Shown: piece after piece, positions 1-5,991 of the stretch | How positions within the stretch are numbered: position 1 is the first letter of the stretch | Layout: every line of letters begins with the position of its first letter | Assembly: GCA_047614125.1 (NCBI GenBank) | Contig: JBLHHI010000160.1 | Coordinates: 1 to 6,025, forward strand | Length of the DNA stretch: 6,025 nt | Direction of reading: 5' to 3' | Origin: JBLHHI01 sp047614125 | Lineage (GTDB): Bacteria > Bacteroidota > Bacteroidia > NS11-12g > UBA9320 | The notes under the pieces: model-generated | The model's database searches: none | The model's input: the letters and a program-made list of their open reading frames with translations, nothing else | Told to the model about the DNA's origin: nothing | Made by a program: the position numbers and the translations under genes

Positions 1-34
1 TGAAATCAGTCGGTTTATAAACATGAACCTTCCT
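1..34 (+). repeat. Left copy of 34-base terminal direct repeat
   Basis: The first 34 bases match the last 34 bases (5992-6025) in the same orientation, with a single difference: G at 25 against A at 6016. The match runs to both window edges, so the true repeat is probably longer than seen here. Because the copies differ by one base, they are best read as two members of a dispersed family and not as one sequence duplicated by an assembler. No gene function is evident in it. Confidence 0.9.
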
Positions 35-46
35 GTTTTCGCCTTA

Positions 47-66
47 CTACTTGGGTTCTATACAAA
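47..66 (+). repeat. Arm complementary to the right-end repeat arm
   Basis: This 20-base stretch resembles the reverse complement of 5964-5985: about 17 of 20 positions match if one 2-base gap is allowed, including an unbroken TATACAAA. In the right copy the arm lies upstream of the 34-base core; here it lies downstream of the core. A full-length repeat would therefore carry the core between two inverted arms. This is inferred by overlaying the two partial copies, as neither is complete in the window. Confidence 0.5.
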
Positions 67-115
67 TCTGAATTTGAAAAGATTAATCGAACTCAGGTTT
101 TTAAAATTCAGATTT
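64..115 (+). repeat. Perfect 12-base inverted repeat with 28-base spacer
   Basis: AAATCTGAATTT at 64-75 and AAATTCAGATTT at 104-115 are exact reverse complements, separated by 28 bases. They could form a stem-loop in RNA or DNA. The left arm overlaps the end of the arm at 47-66, so this may belong to the same repeat family. No T-run follows, and it is about 150 bases beyond the priA stop, so I do not call it a terminator. Confidence 0.6.
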
Positions 116-262
116 ATGCTCAACAAAGTGGTCAAAGTGAAAAATGAAGGTTAATTAGAACGAGCCGAATGGATTCAACCACTCGAATTTGTTGTGAATA
201 CAAAAGTTGGTTCAGCTCTTTTGAAAAGCATTCTGAATCCCAAAAATCAATCCACCTCTACC

Positions 263-2728
263 TTATGGGTCAACATCCACCACAACCCGCACTTGTTTGT
301 ATTCTTTAATCCCTTTAAACTGAAATACCATATCGCCCACAAAATGCTTGACAGCTTTTAAATTCTGATCGGGTGTAATCTTAATCATCATTTGACGAAT
401 AAATCGACCACGTATCTTGCTCACATACGGTTCTTCGGGACCCAGCAACATATCGCCAACTTTTTCGCGAATCAACATGGCCATCATATCTCCGGCTTTT
501 TCGGTGAGCTCATAATCCTTGTGCATTAAGCTCATCTTTATAAGCCGGGCAAAGGGCGGATAATTGAACTTTTCTCGCTCTTGTATTTCTTCCTCAAAAA
601 AATCGTTGTATTCGTGTTTCACAACGTGTTGAATAACAGGGTTTTCCGGCCTACTGGTTTGGATCATTACCAAACCCTGATTGTTTCTTCTTCCCGCTCG
701 GCCTGCCACTTGGGTGAACAACTGAAAACTTCGCTCCGCTGCTCTAAAGTCGGGGAAATTCAATGAATGATCGGCGTCCAAAATTCCAACCAAGCGCAAG
801 TTTTCAAAGTCTAAACCCTTGGTAATCATTTGCGTACCAATTAATACATCGGTGTCTCGGTTTTCGAAATCCGTTATAATCTTCTCAAAAGCTGTCTTTG
901 TTCTGGTCGATTGATAATCCAACCGATCGATCCGTGCTTCTGGAACAATCAACTTCAACTCTTCTTCAACTCGCTCAGTTCCATAGCCTATCATCCGCAT
1001 AGCAGTATTTCCACAAGCCGGGCAAAGACTTATGGGCTTAATGTTGTAGCCGCAAAAATGGCATCGCAAACAATTTTCTTTTCGGTAGTAAGTTAAGGTA
1101 ATATCGCAATGAATGCATCTTGGCGACCAAGCGCATTCGTTGCATTCGGTTATTGGCACATAGCCCTTTCTATTCTGAAACAAAATGACTTGCTCCTTCT
1201 GGTTTAGACTTTGTTTAATTTCTGAAATCAACTCACTGCTAAACAAGCCCTTATTGAGCTTTCGCTTCTTTTCTTGCCGCATGTCTACCACCCTAAATTC
1301 GGGCAACTTAACACCGCTGTATCGGTTTTTAAGGAGCACCAAACCAAATTTTTCGTTGCGTACATTATTCATGGATTCTACCGAAGGTGTTGCACTACCT
1401 AAAACTACCTTGGCTTTGTGCTTGTGCGCTAATACTATGGCCGAATCACGGGCGTGATATCGTGGTGAAGGCTCGCTTTGCTTATAGCTGTTTTCGTGTT
1501 CTTCATCCACTATAATAAGACCAAGTTCTTGAAACGGAAGAAAGATTCCAGAACGAGGTGCCAAGACTATGGTTGCTTCTCTATTTTTAACTTTCTGCCA
1601 TATTTCGTAGCGCTCGTTGTTATTAAAACGAGAGTGGTTTACCAGAACTTGATCGCCAAAATACGTTTGAATGCGACGGATGAGCTGGGTTGTTAAGGAA
1701 ATTTCCGGCAAGAGATAAAGCACTTGCTTGTTCAAAGCCAGTGCCTCTTCCATCAGCTTGATGTAAACGTGGGTCTTGCCACTCGATGTAATGCCTTGCA
1801 ATAAAACTACATCCTGTTCTTCAAAGTTGGTTTTGATTTGATCATAGGCCTCTTCTTGGTCATTGGTGAGCTCATTTTCAGCCAGTTCTTGTCGCCCCTT
1901 ATACACGATGCGCTCTACCTGTTTTTCGTATAAATCGAGCACACCATTCTTTACTAAGGTGGATACCGATGATGGGCTCAGTCCATGTTTTTTAACAAAT
2001 TTGTTTTTATCAACACCTTCGTTGTTTTTATCCAACGAAACCAACTTCATTAGCACATGCAATTGCAGCGTTGCCTTTCCATCTAATGATGTAAAAAGTT
2101 CTTGCATGGCCTGCTCTGTAGAAAAAGCTTCGGATCGTTTAAGGAATTTTTTAACTTTGGGCTTATACCGCTCCAACAATTCTTCTTCGATGTAAATTAA
2201 ACCCTTCTCGTATAATGAGTGGATGAGCTTGTACGTATTCTTTCTTCCGCTAATCTCATCCGCTTCATCAATGCTAATGGATCCTACCAATTTTAATTTT
2301 TCAATGATGGGTTCTTCAAATTTGTCTAAGAGTACATCCGCAGTGTTTGCATCGGGGTAGAGATTGATCTTACTCTGGCTTTGGAGTTTAAGCGCCGCAG
2401 GCAATGCGTTGTTCATCACTTCGCCCAACTTGCACATATAATATTCGGCAATCCATCTCCAAAAACTCAACATTTTATCGGAAATAATTGGAAATGAATC
2501 GATTATGGCTAAGATGTACTTCGCTTGGTACCCTTCAGGTGGCCTTTCGGAAATGGAAAGAATTACTCCCGAATAAATCTTCTTCTTGCCAAATTGCACA
2601 ACGACCCTTTTCCCAACGTCAATCTCATCATTGAGTTCCTGAGGCACACGGTACGTATATTCTTTTGCCAAGGGTAAAGGCAAAAGCACTTCGATGTAAA
2701 TTGCGGTATATTCGAATAAATCAGACAA
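263..2728 (-). CDS. priA: Primosomal protein N' (replication restart helicase PriA)
   Basis: This is the superfamily 2, 3'-to-5' DNA helicase that recognises stalled forks and D-loops and reloads the replicative helicase. The N-terminal DNA-binding region carries VLLPLPLAKEYTYRVP (about residues 15-29). The helicase core follows in order: Walker A GITSSGKT at 312-319, DEEH at 408-411, GSAT at 444-447, a zinc module with Cys 529, 532, 538, 541, 556, 559, 569 and 572 spaced as in PriA, GTQMITKG at 631-638 and QVAGRAGR at 673-680. All key residues are present. At 821 residues it is longer than the E. coli protein (about 730); the extra length lies mostly between the N-terminal domain and Walker A (about 125-290), as is usual in Bacteroidota. 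The start is TTG: no in-frame ATG occurs before residue 86, which would remove most of the N-terminal domain. It diverges from the lipoprotein gene. Confidence 0.97.
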   Translation of the reverse strand: MSDLFEYTAIYIEVLLPLPLAKEYTYRVPQELNDEIDVGKRVVVQFGKKKIYSGVILSISERPPEGYQAKYILAIIDSFPIISDKMLSFWRWIAEYYMCKLGEVMNNALPAALKLQSQSKINLYPDANTADVLLDKFEEPIIEKLKLVGSISIDEADEISGRKNTYKLIHSLYEKGLIYIEEELLERYKPKVKKFLKRSEAFSTEQAMQELFTSLDGKATLQLHVLMKLVSLDKNNEGVDKNKFVKKHGLSPSSVSTLVKNGVLDLYEKQVERIVYKGRQELAENELTNDQEEAYDQIKTNFEEQDVVLLQGITSSGKTHVYIKLMEEALALNKQVLYLLPEISLTTQLIRRIQTYFGDQVLVNHSRFNNNERYEIWQKVKNREATIVLAPRSGIFLPFQELGLIIVDEEHENSYKQSEPSPRYHARDSAIVLAHKHKAKVVLGSATPSVESMNNVRNEKFGLVLLKNRYSGVKLPEFRVVDMRQEKKRKLNKGLFSSELISEIKQSLNQKEQVILFQNRKGYVPITECNECAWSPRCIHCDITLTYYRKENCLRCHFCGYNIKPISLCPACGNTAMRMIGYGTERVEEELKLIVPEARIDRLDYQSTRTKTAFEKIITDFENRDTDVLIGTQMITKGLDFENLRLVGILDADHSLNFPDFRAAERSFQLFTQVAGRAGRRNNQGLVMIQTSRPENPVIQHVVKHEYNDFFEEEIQEREKFNYPPFARLIKMSLMHKDYELTEKAGDMMAMLIREKVGDMLLGPEEPYVSKIRGRFIRQMMIKITPDQNLKAVKHFVGDMVFQFKGIKEYKQVRVVVDVDP

Positions 2729-2784
2729 AATAATGGACCTATATTAATTACAAATCTGTGAAAATTTAGTTGACTCACCAGCGT

Positions 2785-2792
2785 TATATTTG
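2785..2792 (+). promoter_or_regulatory. Bacteroidota-type -7 promoter box for the lipoprotein gene
   Basis: TATATTTG matches the TAnnTTTG -7 consensus of the Bacteroidota primary sigma factor. It ends 25 bases before the ATG at 2818, giving a short leader. The same octamer sits 24 bases before the haem-binding gene at 5089. I see no convincing TTG -33 element at the usual spacing, so the call rests on the -7 box and its position. Confidence 0.45.
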
Positions 2793-2817
2793 CATATAAA
2801 TTGATGTAGCTTCATTA

Positions 2818-3690
2818 ATGCAACAAACACACTACTTAATTCTTCTGTTTACCATTTTATCCACATGCCTTTTTTCTTGTGGTGGAAATGATTTGGTGGA
2901 GGTAAAAGACACCATAACTTCTGCCGAAGACCATGCCCGATCTGAGAATCAGTTTTATTCGGCCTTCGACTTAGTATACGACGTTGTTTCGACCGATGCT
3001 AAACTCAAGAAATCGGAAACCACCATCCTACCCTCCGACGCAAGCGTAAGTTATGTAGACAGTGTTTTTACGGATGGAAATGGTGTTGAAATCATTGTGG
3101 ATTTTGGTGCCCTTCAGCAATCAAAACCTCAAGGATCGTTGTGCCTTGACAATATATATAGAGCGGGAAAATTAATAATTTCCGCAAACCTTCCTTTCAC
3201 ACACCCCGACGCTCAAATAACCGTTCAAATGAGAAATGATGATCCGTTTTACTGCGGTAATGGCTCGGAAATGGCGCAACTCACGGGAACCATAATCGTG
3301 CGGCATTCAGGATTTAATGCGTTGTCGCTGGCATACCAAAACTGCACGCTGCATGTTGAAAACACAACACATCACTGGGAAAGTGAGCGAATAATACGAT
3401 TAGTTTTTGACAATGGCCCCGGCATTTGGGGTGATGTTTATGAAGTTACAGGATCGGCTTCTGGCGTAAATAGAAATGGAGAAGCATATACCGTTTCTAT
3501 CATAGATCCCTTGGTTAAGAAAATGGAAACAGGGTGCGCTAAAACCTTTGTTACCGGAAAAGTTATTGTTTCAGCAACCGGAAGTAATCAGATAATTTCG
3601 GTCGACTATGACCCATTTCAAAATGGAATTTGTGACGATCAAGCTGTGGCAGAAATTAACGGAAAGAAAACCGTGTTTAAGGTTCAGTAG
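2818..3690 (+). CDS. Putative lipoprotein of a Bacteroidota secreted family, function unknown
   Basis: The 290-residue product has a type II signal peptide: a hydrophobic stretch at 6-20 followed by lipobox LFSC with the lipidated Cys at 21, then GGND. It should be anchored in the envelope by lipid; Bacteroidota often export such proteins to the outer membrane. The mature part is predicted to be beta-rich. It has features I associate with a recurrent Bacteroidota lipoprotein family: VDFG at 94-97, Cys 109 before RAGKLIIS, DVYEVTGSASGVNRNGEAYT at 206-225, a DPL at 230-232, Cys 240, and SVDYDPFQNGICDDQA at 261-276. Cys 109, 146, 176, 240 and 272 could form disulfides after export. No catalytic motif is visible and no function can be assigned. 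Length and C-terminus look complete. It converges on the sixA-like gene with 5 bases between stop codons. Confidence 0.9.
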   Translation: MQQTHYLILLFTILSTCLFSCGGNDLVEVKDTITSAEDHARSENQFYSAFDLVYDVVSTDAKLKKSETTILPSDASVSYVDSVFTDGNGVEIIVDFGALQQSKPQGSLCLDNIYRAGKLIISANLPFTHPDAQITVQMRNDDPFYCGNGSEMAQLTGTIIVRHSGFNALSLAYQNCTLHVENTTHHWESERIIRLVFDNGPGIWGDVYEVTGSASGVNRNGEAYTVSIIDPLVKKMETGCAKTFVTGKVIVSATGSNQIISVDYDPFQNGICDDQAVAEINGKKTVFKVQ

Positions 3691-3695
3691 GGTGG

Positions 3696-4184
3696 TTAAT
3701 ATCCTTTTGGATGCTCTAAAAAAATAAGCTTACCACTACCAATCCTACATTCTTCCCATCGGTTTGAATCAAATTGAATTTGTGCCATTCCACCCGTTGG
3801 TAAATTATCCAACCGTATGTTCGACAACAAATTGATCACTTCGGTAAATGCTGGATTGTGCCCAACCATAAGCACCTCATGGTAAAGATTGTCTAAGTGG
3901 TGGATGATGGTGATAACCTCCTTCCCTTCAAACGTGTACAAATTATGTTGAGCAAAAGTTGGAACCTCGATCGATGCCATATTAAGTACTTGCAAGGCCG
4001 TAGTTGTTGCACGTATTGCCGTGCTGTGAATGCATGCATCCAACCTTATGTTTAACTCTACAAAACGATGGGCAATCTTGGGCAAATCTCCATTTCCGCG
4101 TTTGTTTAGTGGACGGTCATGATCGGATAAGTCAGGATGAGACCAATCAGATTTGGCATGTCGCAAGATTGTAAGTGTTTTCAT
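3696..4184 (-). CDS. sixA: SixA-type histidine phosphatase (RHG-motif family)
   Basis: This is a 162-residue histidine-phosphatase-superfamily protein, close in length to E. coli SixA (161 residues), which removes phosphate from phosphohistidine. The N-terminal LRHAKSDW carries the catalytic His 9 preceded by Arg 8. DHDRPLNKRG at 21-30 is characteristic of SixA-like proteins. Arg 58 in STAIRAT fits the second phosphate-binding Arg. Glu 86 lies in the YTFEG segment where a proton donor may sit. VGHNP at 107-111 supplies the second active-site His, 109. The active site appears intact. No signal peptide is seen, so it should be cytoplasmic. Its substrate here is unknown: E. coli SixA acts on phosphotransfer proteins, but Bacteroidota members are mostly annotated only by homology. 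The ATG start directly precedes the RHA segment at the usual distance. No partner gene is in the same operon. Confidence 0.9.
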   Translation of the reverse strand: MKTLTILRHAKSDWSHPDLSDHDRPLNKRGNGDLPKIAHRFVELNIRLDACIHSTAIRATTTALQVLNMASIEVPTFAQHNLYTFEGKEVITIIHHLDNLYHEVLMVGHNPAFTEVINLLSNIRLDNLPTGGMAQIQFDSNRWEECRIGSGKLIFLEHPKGY

Positions 4185-4194
4185 AAGTGATTAA

Positions 4195-4202
4195 CAAAAG
4201 TA
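4195..4202 (-). promoter_or_regulatory. Possible -7 box upstream of the sixA-like gene
   Basis: On the minus strand this reads TACTTTTG, which fits TAnnTTTG. It ends 10 bases before the ATG, so transcription from it would give a nearly leaderless message. No clear -33 TTG is found at the expected spacing. The proximity to the start makes this uncertain. Confidence 0.25.
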
Positions 4203-4292
4203 CACTACAAACAAGTTATTAATCTGTTGGATCATTAAAATGCTGCTGTTAAACAATTTGATTAACCTTGTGGCGTTGATTATACGTTCAAC

Positions 4293-4904
4293 ATGTATAT
4301 GTCGCAAATTTTAATGAAACATCGGAGCCGCTTATGTACTTGCCTGTTGGCTCTTTTTGTGGTGGTGCCTATAAGCTCGGCGTCCGACGGAAATCTTCCG
4401 GCTCTTTTTGGCTTTGGTTTTGGTGTAAATTATTCCAACCTATTTGGGTTGGATGTTAACGCCGAAGATCACCAGTCTGTAAATGCTTTTGGTTATGGCT
4501 TGGGCGCCCATTTCGAAAAACCTTACAATACCAGAAATAGCCTTTATACCGGGTTAACGATGAATTCGTACAGTTCAAAATTGAAGAATCAAGCGGGTGA
4601 GTACGCCGTAAATCCTTCTGCTATGGAGCTGAGTTTTAATTGGCTACGATTTAACCAAAGCCACAATTCGAGCGTGTTTTGGGGAATGAGCTTTCGAAAG
4701 CCGTTCTATTCTAAGGATGCCGCAAAAACTCCATGGGATGTGCTCCTTAACATTGGGTTTAAACGAAGAACCTACCATCCAAATGTAAACCAAGATTACG
4801 AACTGAGATACTCAGCTGGTTTAAGAAATATGGCGAAGTTTTTTCCAACGAACGAAGTTTTTTTAGCTCATAACCTCTCACTATTTTTTCATTTAAACAG
4901 CTAG
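4293..4904 (+). CDS. Predicted small outer-membrane beta-barrel protein
   Basis: The 203-residue product starts with a signal peptide: basic KHRSR at 9-13, hydrophobic core at 18-27, and likely cleavage after the SSA at 28-30. The mature chain of about 170 residues is rich in Gly and aromatic residues and shows alternating strand-like segments such as LFGFGFGVNYSNLFGL, NAFGYGLGAHFEKPY, SLYTGLTMNSYSSK and WDVLLNIGFKRRTY. It ends in the strand-like LAHNLSLFFHLNS. This resembles small outer-membrane barrels of the OmpA/PorT-like type, but I recognise no specific family. The start is uncertain: ATG codons occur at 4293, 4299 and 4314, and the last gives the most typical signal peptide (MKHRSRLCTCLLALF). 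Without a clear ribosome binding site I keep the longest. It diverges from the sixA-like gene and could be monocistronic. Confidence 0.8.
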   Translation: MYMSQILMKHRSRLCTCLLALFVVVPISSASDGNLPALFGFGFGVNYSNLFGLDVNAEDHQSVNAFGYGLGAHFEKPYNTRNSLYTGLTMNSYSSKLKNQAGEYAVNPSAMELSFNWLRFNQSHNSSVFWGMSFRKPFYSKDAAKTPWDVLLNIGFKRRTYHPNVNQDYELRYSAGLRNMAKFFPTNEVFLAHNLSLFFHLNS

Positions 4905-4927
4905 ATATTTTTGTATGTACCTAAAGG

Positions 4928-4961
4928 TCAATGAAGTATAATTTACCGCATTCTTCATTGA
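4928..4961 (+). other. Intergenic hairpin downstream of the barrel gene
   Basis: TCAATGAAG at 4928-4936 pairs exactly with CTTCATTGA at 4953-4961, giving a 9-base-pair stem with a 16-base loop. It starts 23 bases after the stop codon at 4902-4904, a sensible position for ending or stabilising that transcript. The stem is AT-rich and no T-run follows, so it is not a standard intrinsic terminator. The rest of the intergenic stretch 4905-5088 holds only the promoter-like box at 5057-5064. Confidence 0.35.
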
Positions 4962-5056
4962 GTAGCCTTTCGCAATCTTGCTTAAGATGTTTGCGGTTTG
5001 AACTACTTTGTAAAACCAGGTGCAAAACTCAATATCCAGTCCGAACCCTTTTTTTA

Positions 5057-5064
5057 TATATTTG
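5057..5064 (+). promoter_or_regulatory. Bacteroidota-type -7 promoter box for the haem-binding gene
   Basis: TATATTTG, matching TAnnTTTG, ends 24 bases before the ATG at 5089. It follows a run of seven T at 5049-5055. The octamer and spacing are nearly the same as for the lipoprotein gene at 2818. A -33 TTG at the usual distance is not evident. Confidence 0.45.
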
Positions 5065-5088
5065 ACCACTTAAAAGGCGCGAATTCTT

Positions 5089-5577
5089 ATGAACAAAAAG
5101 TTAAAGGTTATTCTAATTGTGTTGTTGATATTTGGGGTAGCTCAATTTTTTCGAATTAACCAAGCACCTCCAACCTCCGATGCAAAATTGGATTACTTAA
5201 CGGTGAGCAAGGCCAACGATTCCATTTCATCGCTCATTCGAACCTCGTGTTACGATTGTCATTCCAACCAAAGCACGAATCCCTGGTATGCTCAAATTGC
5301 CCCAGTTTCGTGGTGGTTGAAGTTCCATATTAATGAAGGTAGAAAGCATCTAAACTTTTCGGAATGGGGCAACTATTCGGTAAAGAAAAGCACGCATAAA
5401 TTGGAAGAATGTGTTGAAATGTTGCTGGAAGATGAAATGCCACTTTGGAGTTACACAATCCTTCACAATGATGCAAAACTAACGCACGAGCAAAAGAAAA
5501 TATTAATAACATGGTTTCGAGGTATTCCCATTGATAAACGAGTGGATGCCCTTGAAAATGAAGCAGATAATGAATAA
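5089..5577 (+). CDS. Membrane-anchored haem-binding domain protein (CxxCH)
   Basis: The 162-residue product has a short basic N-terminus (MNKKLK) and one hydrophobic segment at about 7-20, most likely an uncleaved anchor that places the rest in the periplasm. The sequence CYDCHSNQS gives a covalent c-type haem motif, with Cys 54, Cys 57 and proximal His 58. After it come NPWYAQIAPVSWWLKFHINE (64-83), HLNFSEW (87-93) and DEMPLWSYTILHNDAKLT (115-132), the pattern of the Bacteroidota haem-binding domain family (haem_bd). Met 117 is a plausible second iron ligand, by analogy with other c-type cytochromes. The domain is small and complete. Its likely role is electron transfer or haem sensing at the membrane, but no redox partner is encoded nearby. 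The 3' end overlaps the ancestral start of the DUF1801 relic by 8 bases, suggesting the two were once co-transcribed. Confidence 0.9.
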   Translation: MNKKLKVILIVLLIFGVAQFFRINQAPPTSDAKLDYLTVSKANDSISSLIRTSCYDCHSNQSTNPWYAQIAPVSWWLKFHINEGRKHLNFSEWGNYSVKKSTHKLEECVEMLLEDEMPLWSYTILHNDAKLTHEQKKILITWFRGIPIDKRVDALENEADNE

Positions 5578-5869
5578 ATAAGTTGGTACCGTTGAAGAAT
5601 ACCTTCTTCGCTATCCAGAATGGATGGAAGAAATATCCATTGCACGTACCATCTTTCTAAATGCTGGTTTACAAGAAGCCATCAAACGGGGGGCGCCTGC
5701 ATACACCTACAACAACAAAAATATTGTAGGCATTGCAGCCTTTAAAGGACACCTCGGAATTTGGTTTCATCAAGGTTCTTTTCTATCGGATCCAAATAAA
5801 GTATTTGTAGCTGGTTCAGAAACCACTAACCTGAGTTCGATTCATATTTTGAATTCATATCGCTTGTGA
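5570..5869 (+). pseudogene. Decayed DUF1801-family gene (nonsense codon and truncated 3' end)
   Basis: From 5582 the frame reads VGTVEEYLLRYPEW and continues through the ATG at 5624 into AIKRGAPAYTYNNKNIVGIA and FKGHLGIWFHQGSFLSDPNK, which strongly resembles the DUF1801 (YdhG-like, sometimes called iron chaperone) fold. The VEEY opening is usual for the N-terminus of the family, so coding similarity starts before the first available ATG. Upstream in the same frame are ATG codons at 5558 and 5570 (MNK), but TAA at 5579-5581 separates them from the domain. One substitution of that TAA would restore a full N-terminus. At the other end the similarity fades after about SETTNLSSIHI, and the frame stops at 5867-5869, inside the left arm of the hairpin at 5861-5952; the last helix of the domain is missing. 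A product from 5624 (81 residues) is possible but would lack both ends. The biochemical role of the family is not settled. Confidence 0.65.
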
Positions 5870-5952
5870 ACAGTGAGTTTCGAGTAAAAATTGCGAAGAC
5901 AAGGCGGGCCCTTTCGAGTAATTTTTACGATGAAAATCGCTTTTCACAAGTG
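5861..5952 (+). repeat. Long imperfect hairpin, probably part of a dispersed repeat
   Basis: The arms 5861-5897 and 5913-5952 are nearly complementary. The outermost ten positions all pair, with one G-T. After scattered mismatches, TTTC at 5878-5881 pairs with GAAA at 5932-5935, GTAAAAATT at 5884-5892 pairs with AATTTTTAC at 5920-5928, and CGAA at 5894-5897 pairs with TTCG at 5913-5916. The loop is about 15 bases and contains GGGCCC. The length and mismatch pattern suit a MITE-like or REP-like element better than a terminator. It directly abuts the DUF1801 remnant and lies just upstream of the terminal direct repeat, so both may be parts of one element. No transposase gene is present. Confidence 0.75.
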
Positions 5953-5963
5953 TAAAGCGGACT

Positions 5964-5985
5964 TTTGTATATAAAACCCTATTAG
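5964..5985 (+). repeat. Arm complementary to the left-end repeat arm
   Basis: This AT-rich stretch, 6 bases before the right copy of the 34-base core, is partly the reverse complement of 47-66 (about 17 of 20 positions with one 2-base gap). In a complete repeat unit the two arms would flank the core as an inverted repeat. Confidence 0.5.
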
Positions 5986-5991
5986 CTTCGT

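Noticed and set aside
23..154. ORF of 43 codons, starting at ATG 23 and open to the left edge in the same frame
   Set aside because: It begins inside the repeat, its ATG depends on the one base that differs between copies, and it crosses the inverted repeat at 64-115. The product resembles nothing I recognise. It is more likely a chance frame in repeat DNA.
211..237. Imperfect hairpin downstream of priA as a terminator
   Set aside because: Only five outer pairs (TTCAG/CTGAA) and a very tight CTTTT/AAAAG core; the run after it on the minus strand is weak. It is not strong enough to call.
581..2195. Several plus-strand ORFs of 60-110 codons opposite priA
   Set aside because: They lie entirely within priA on the opposite strand, and their translations are low-complexity shadows without domain features.
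4332..4343. Cys 15 and Cys 17 in the barrel protein signal peptide as a lipobox
   Set aside because: The context RLCTC lies before the hydrophobic core, not after it, so it does not fit a type II signal peptide.
4931..5065. ORF of 44 codons between the barrel and haem-binding genes
   Set aside because: It starts inside a hairpin arm, runs through the promoter-like box, and its product has no recognisable features.
5830..5955. Open frame reading through the whole hairpin in the frame next to the DUF1801 remnant
   Set aside because: It has no start codon, does not restore the missing DUF1801 C-terminus in a recognisable way, and its openness can follow from the AT/CG pattern of the palindrome.
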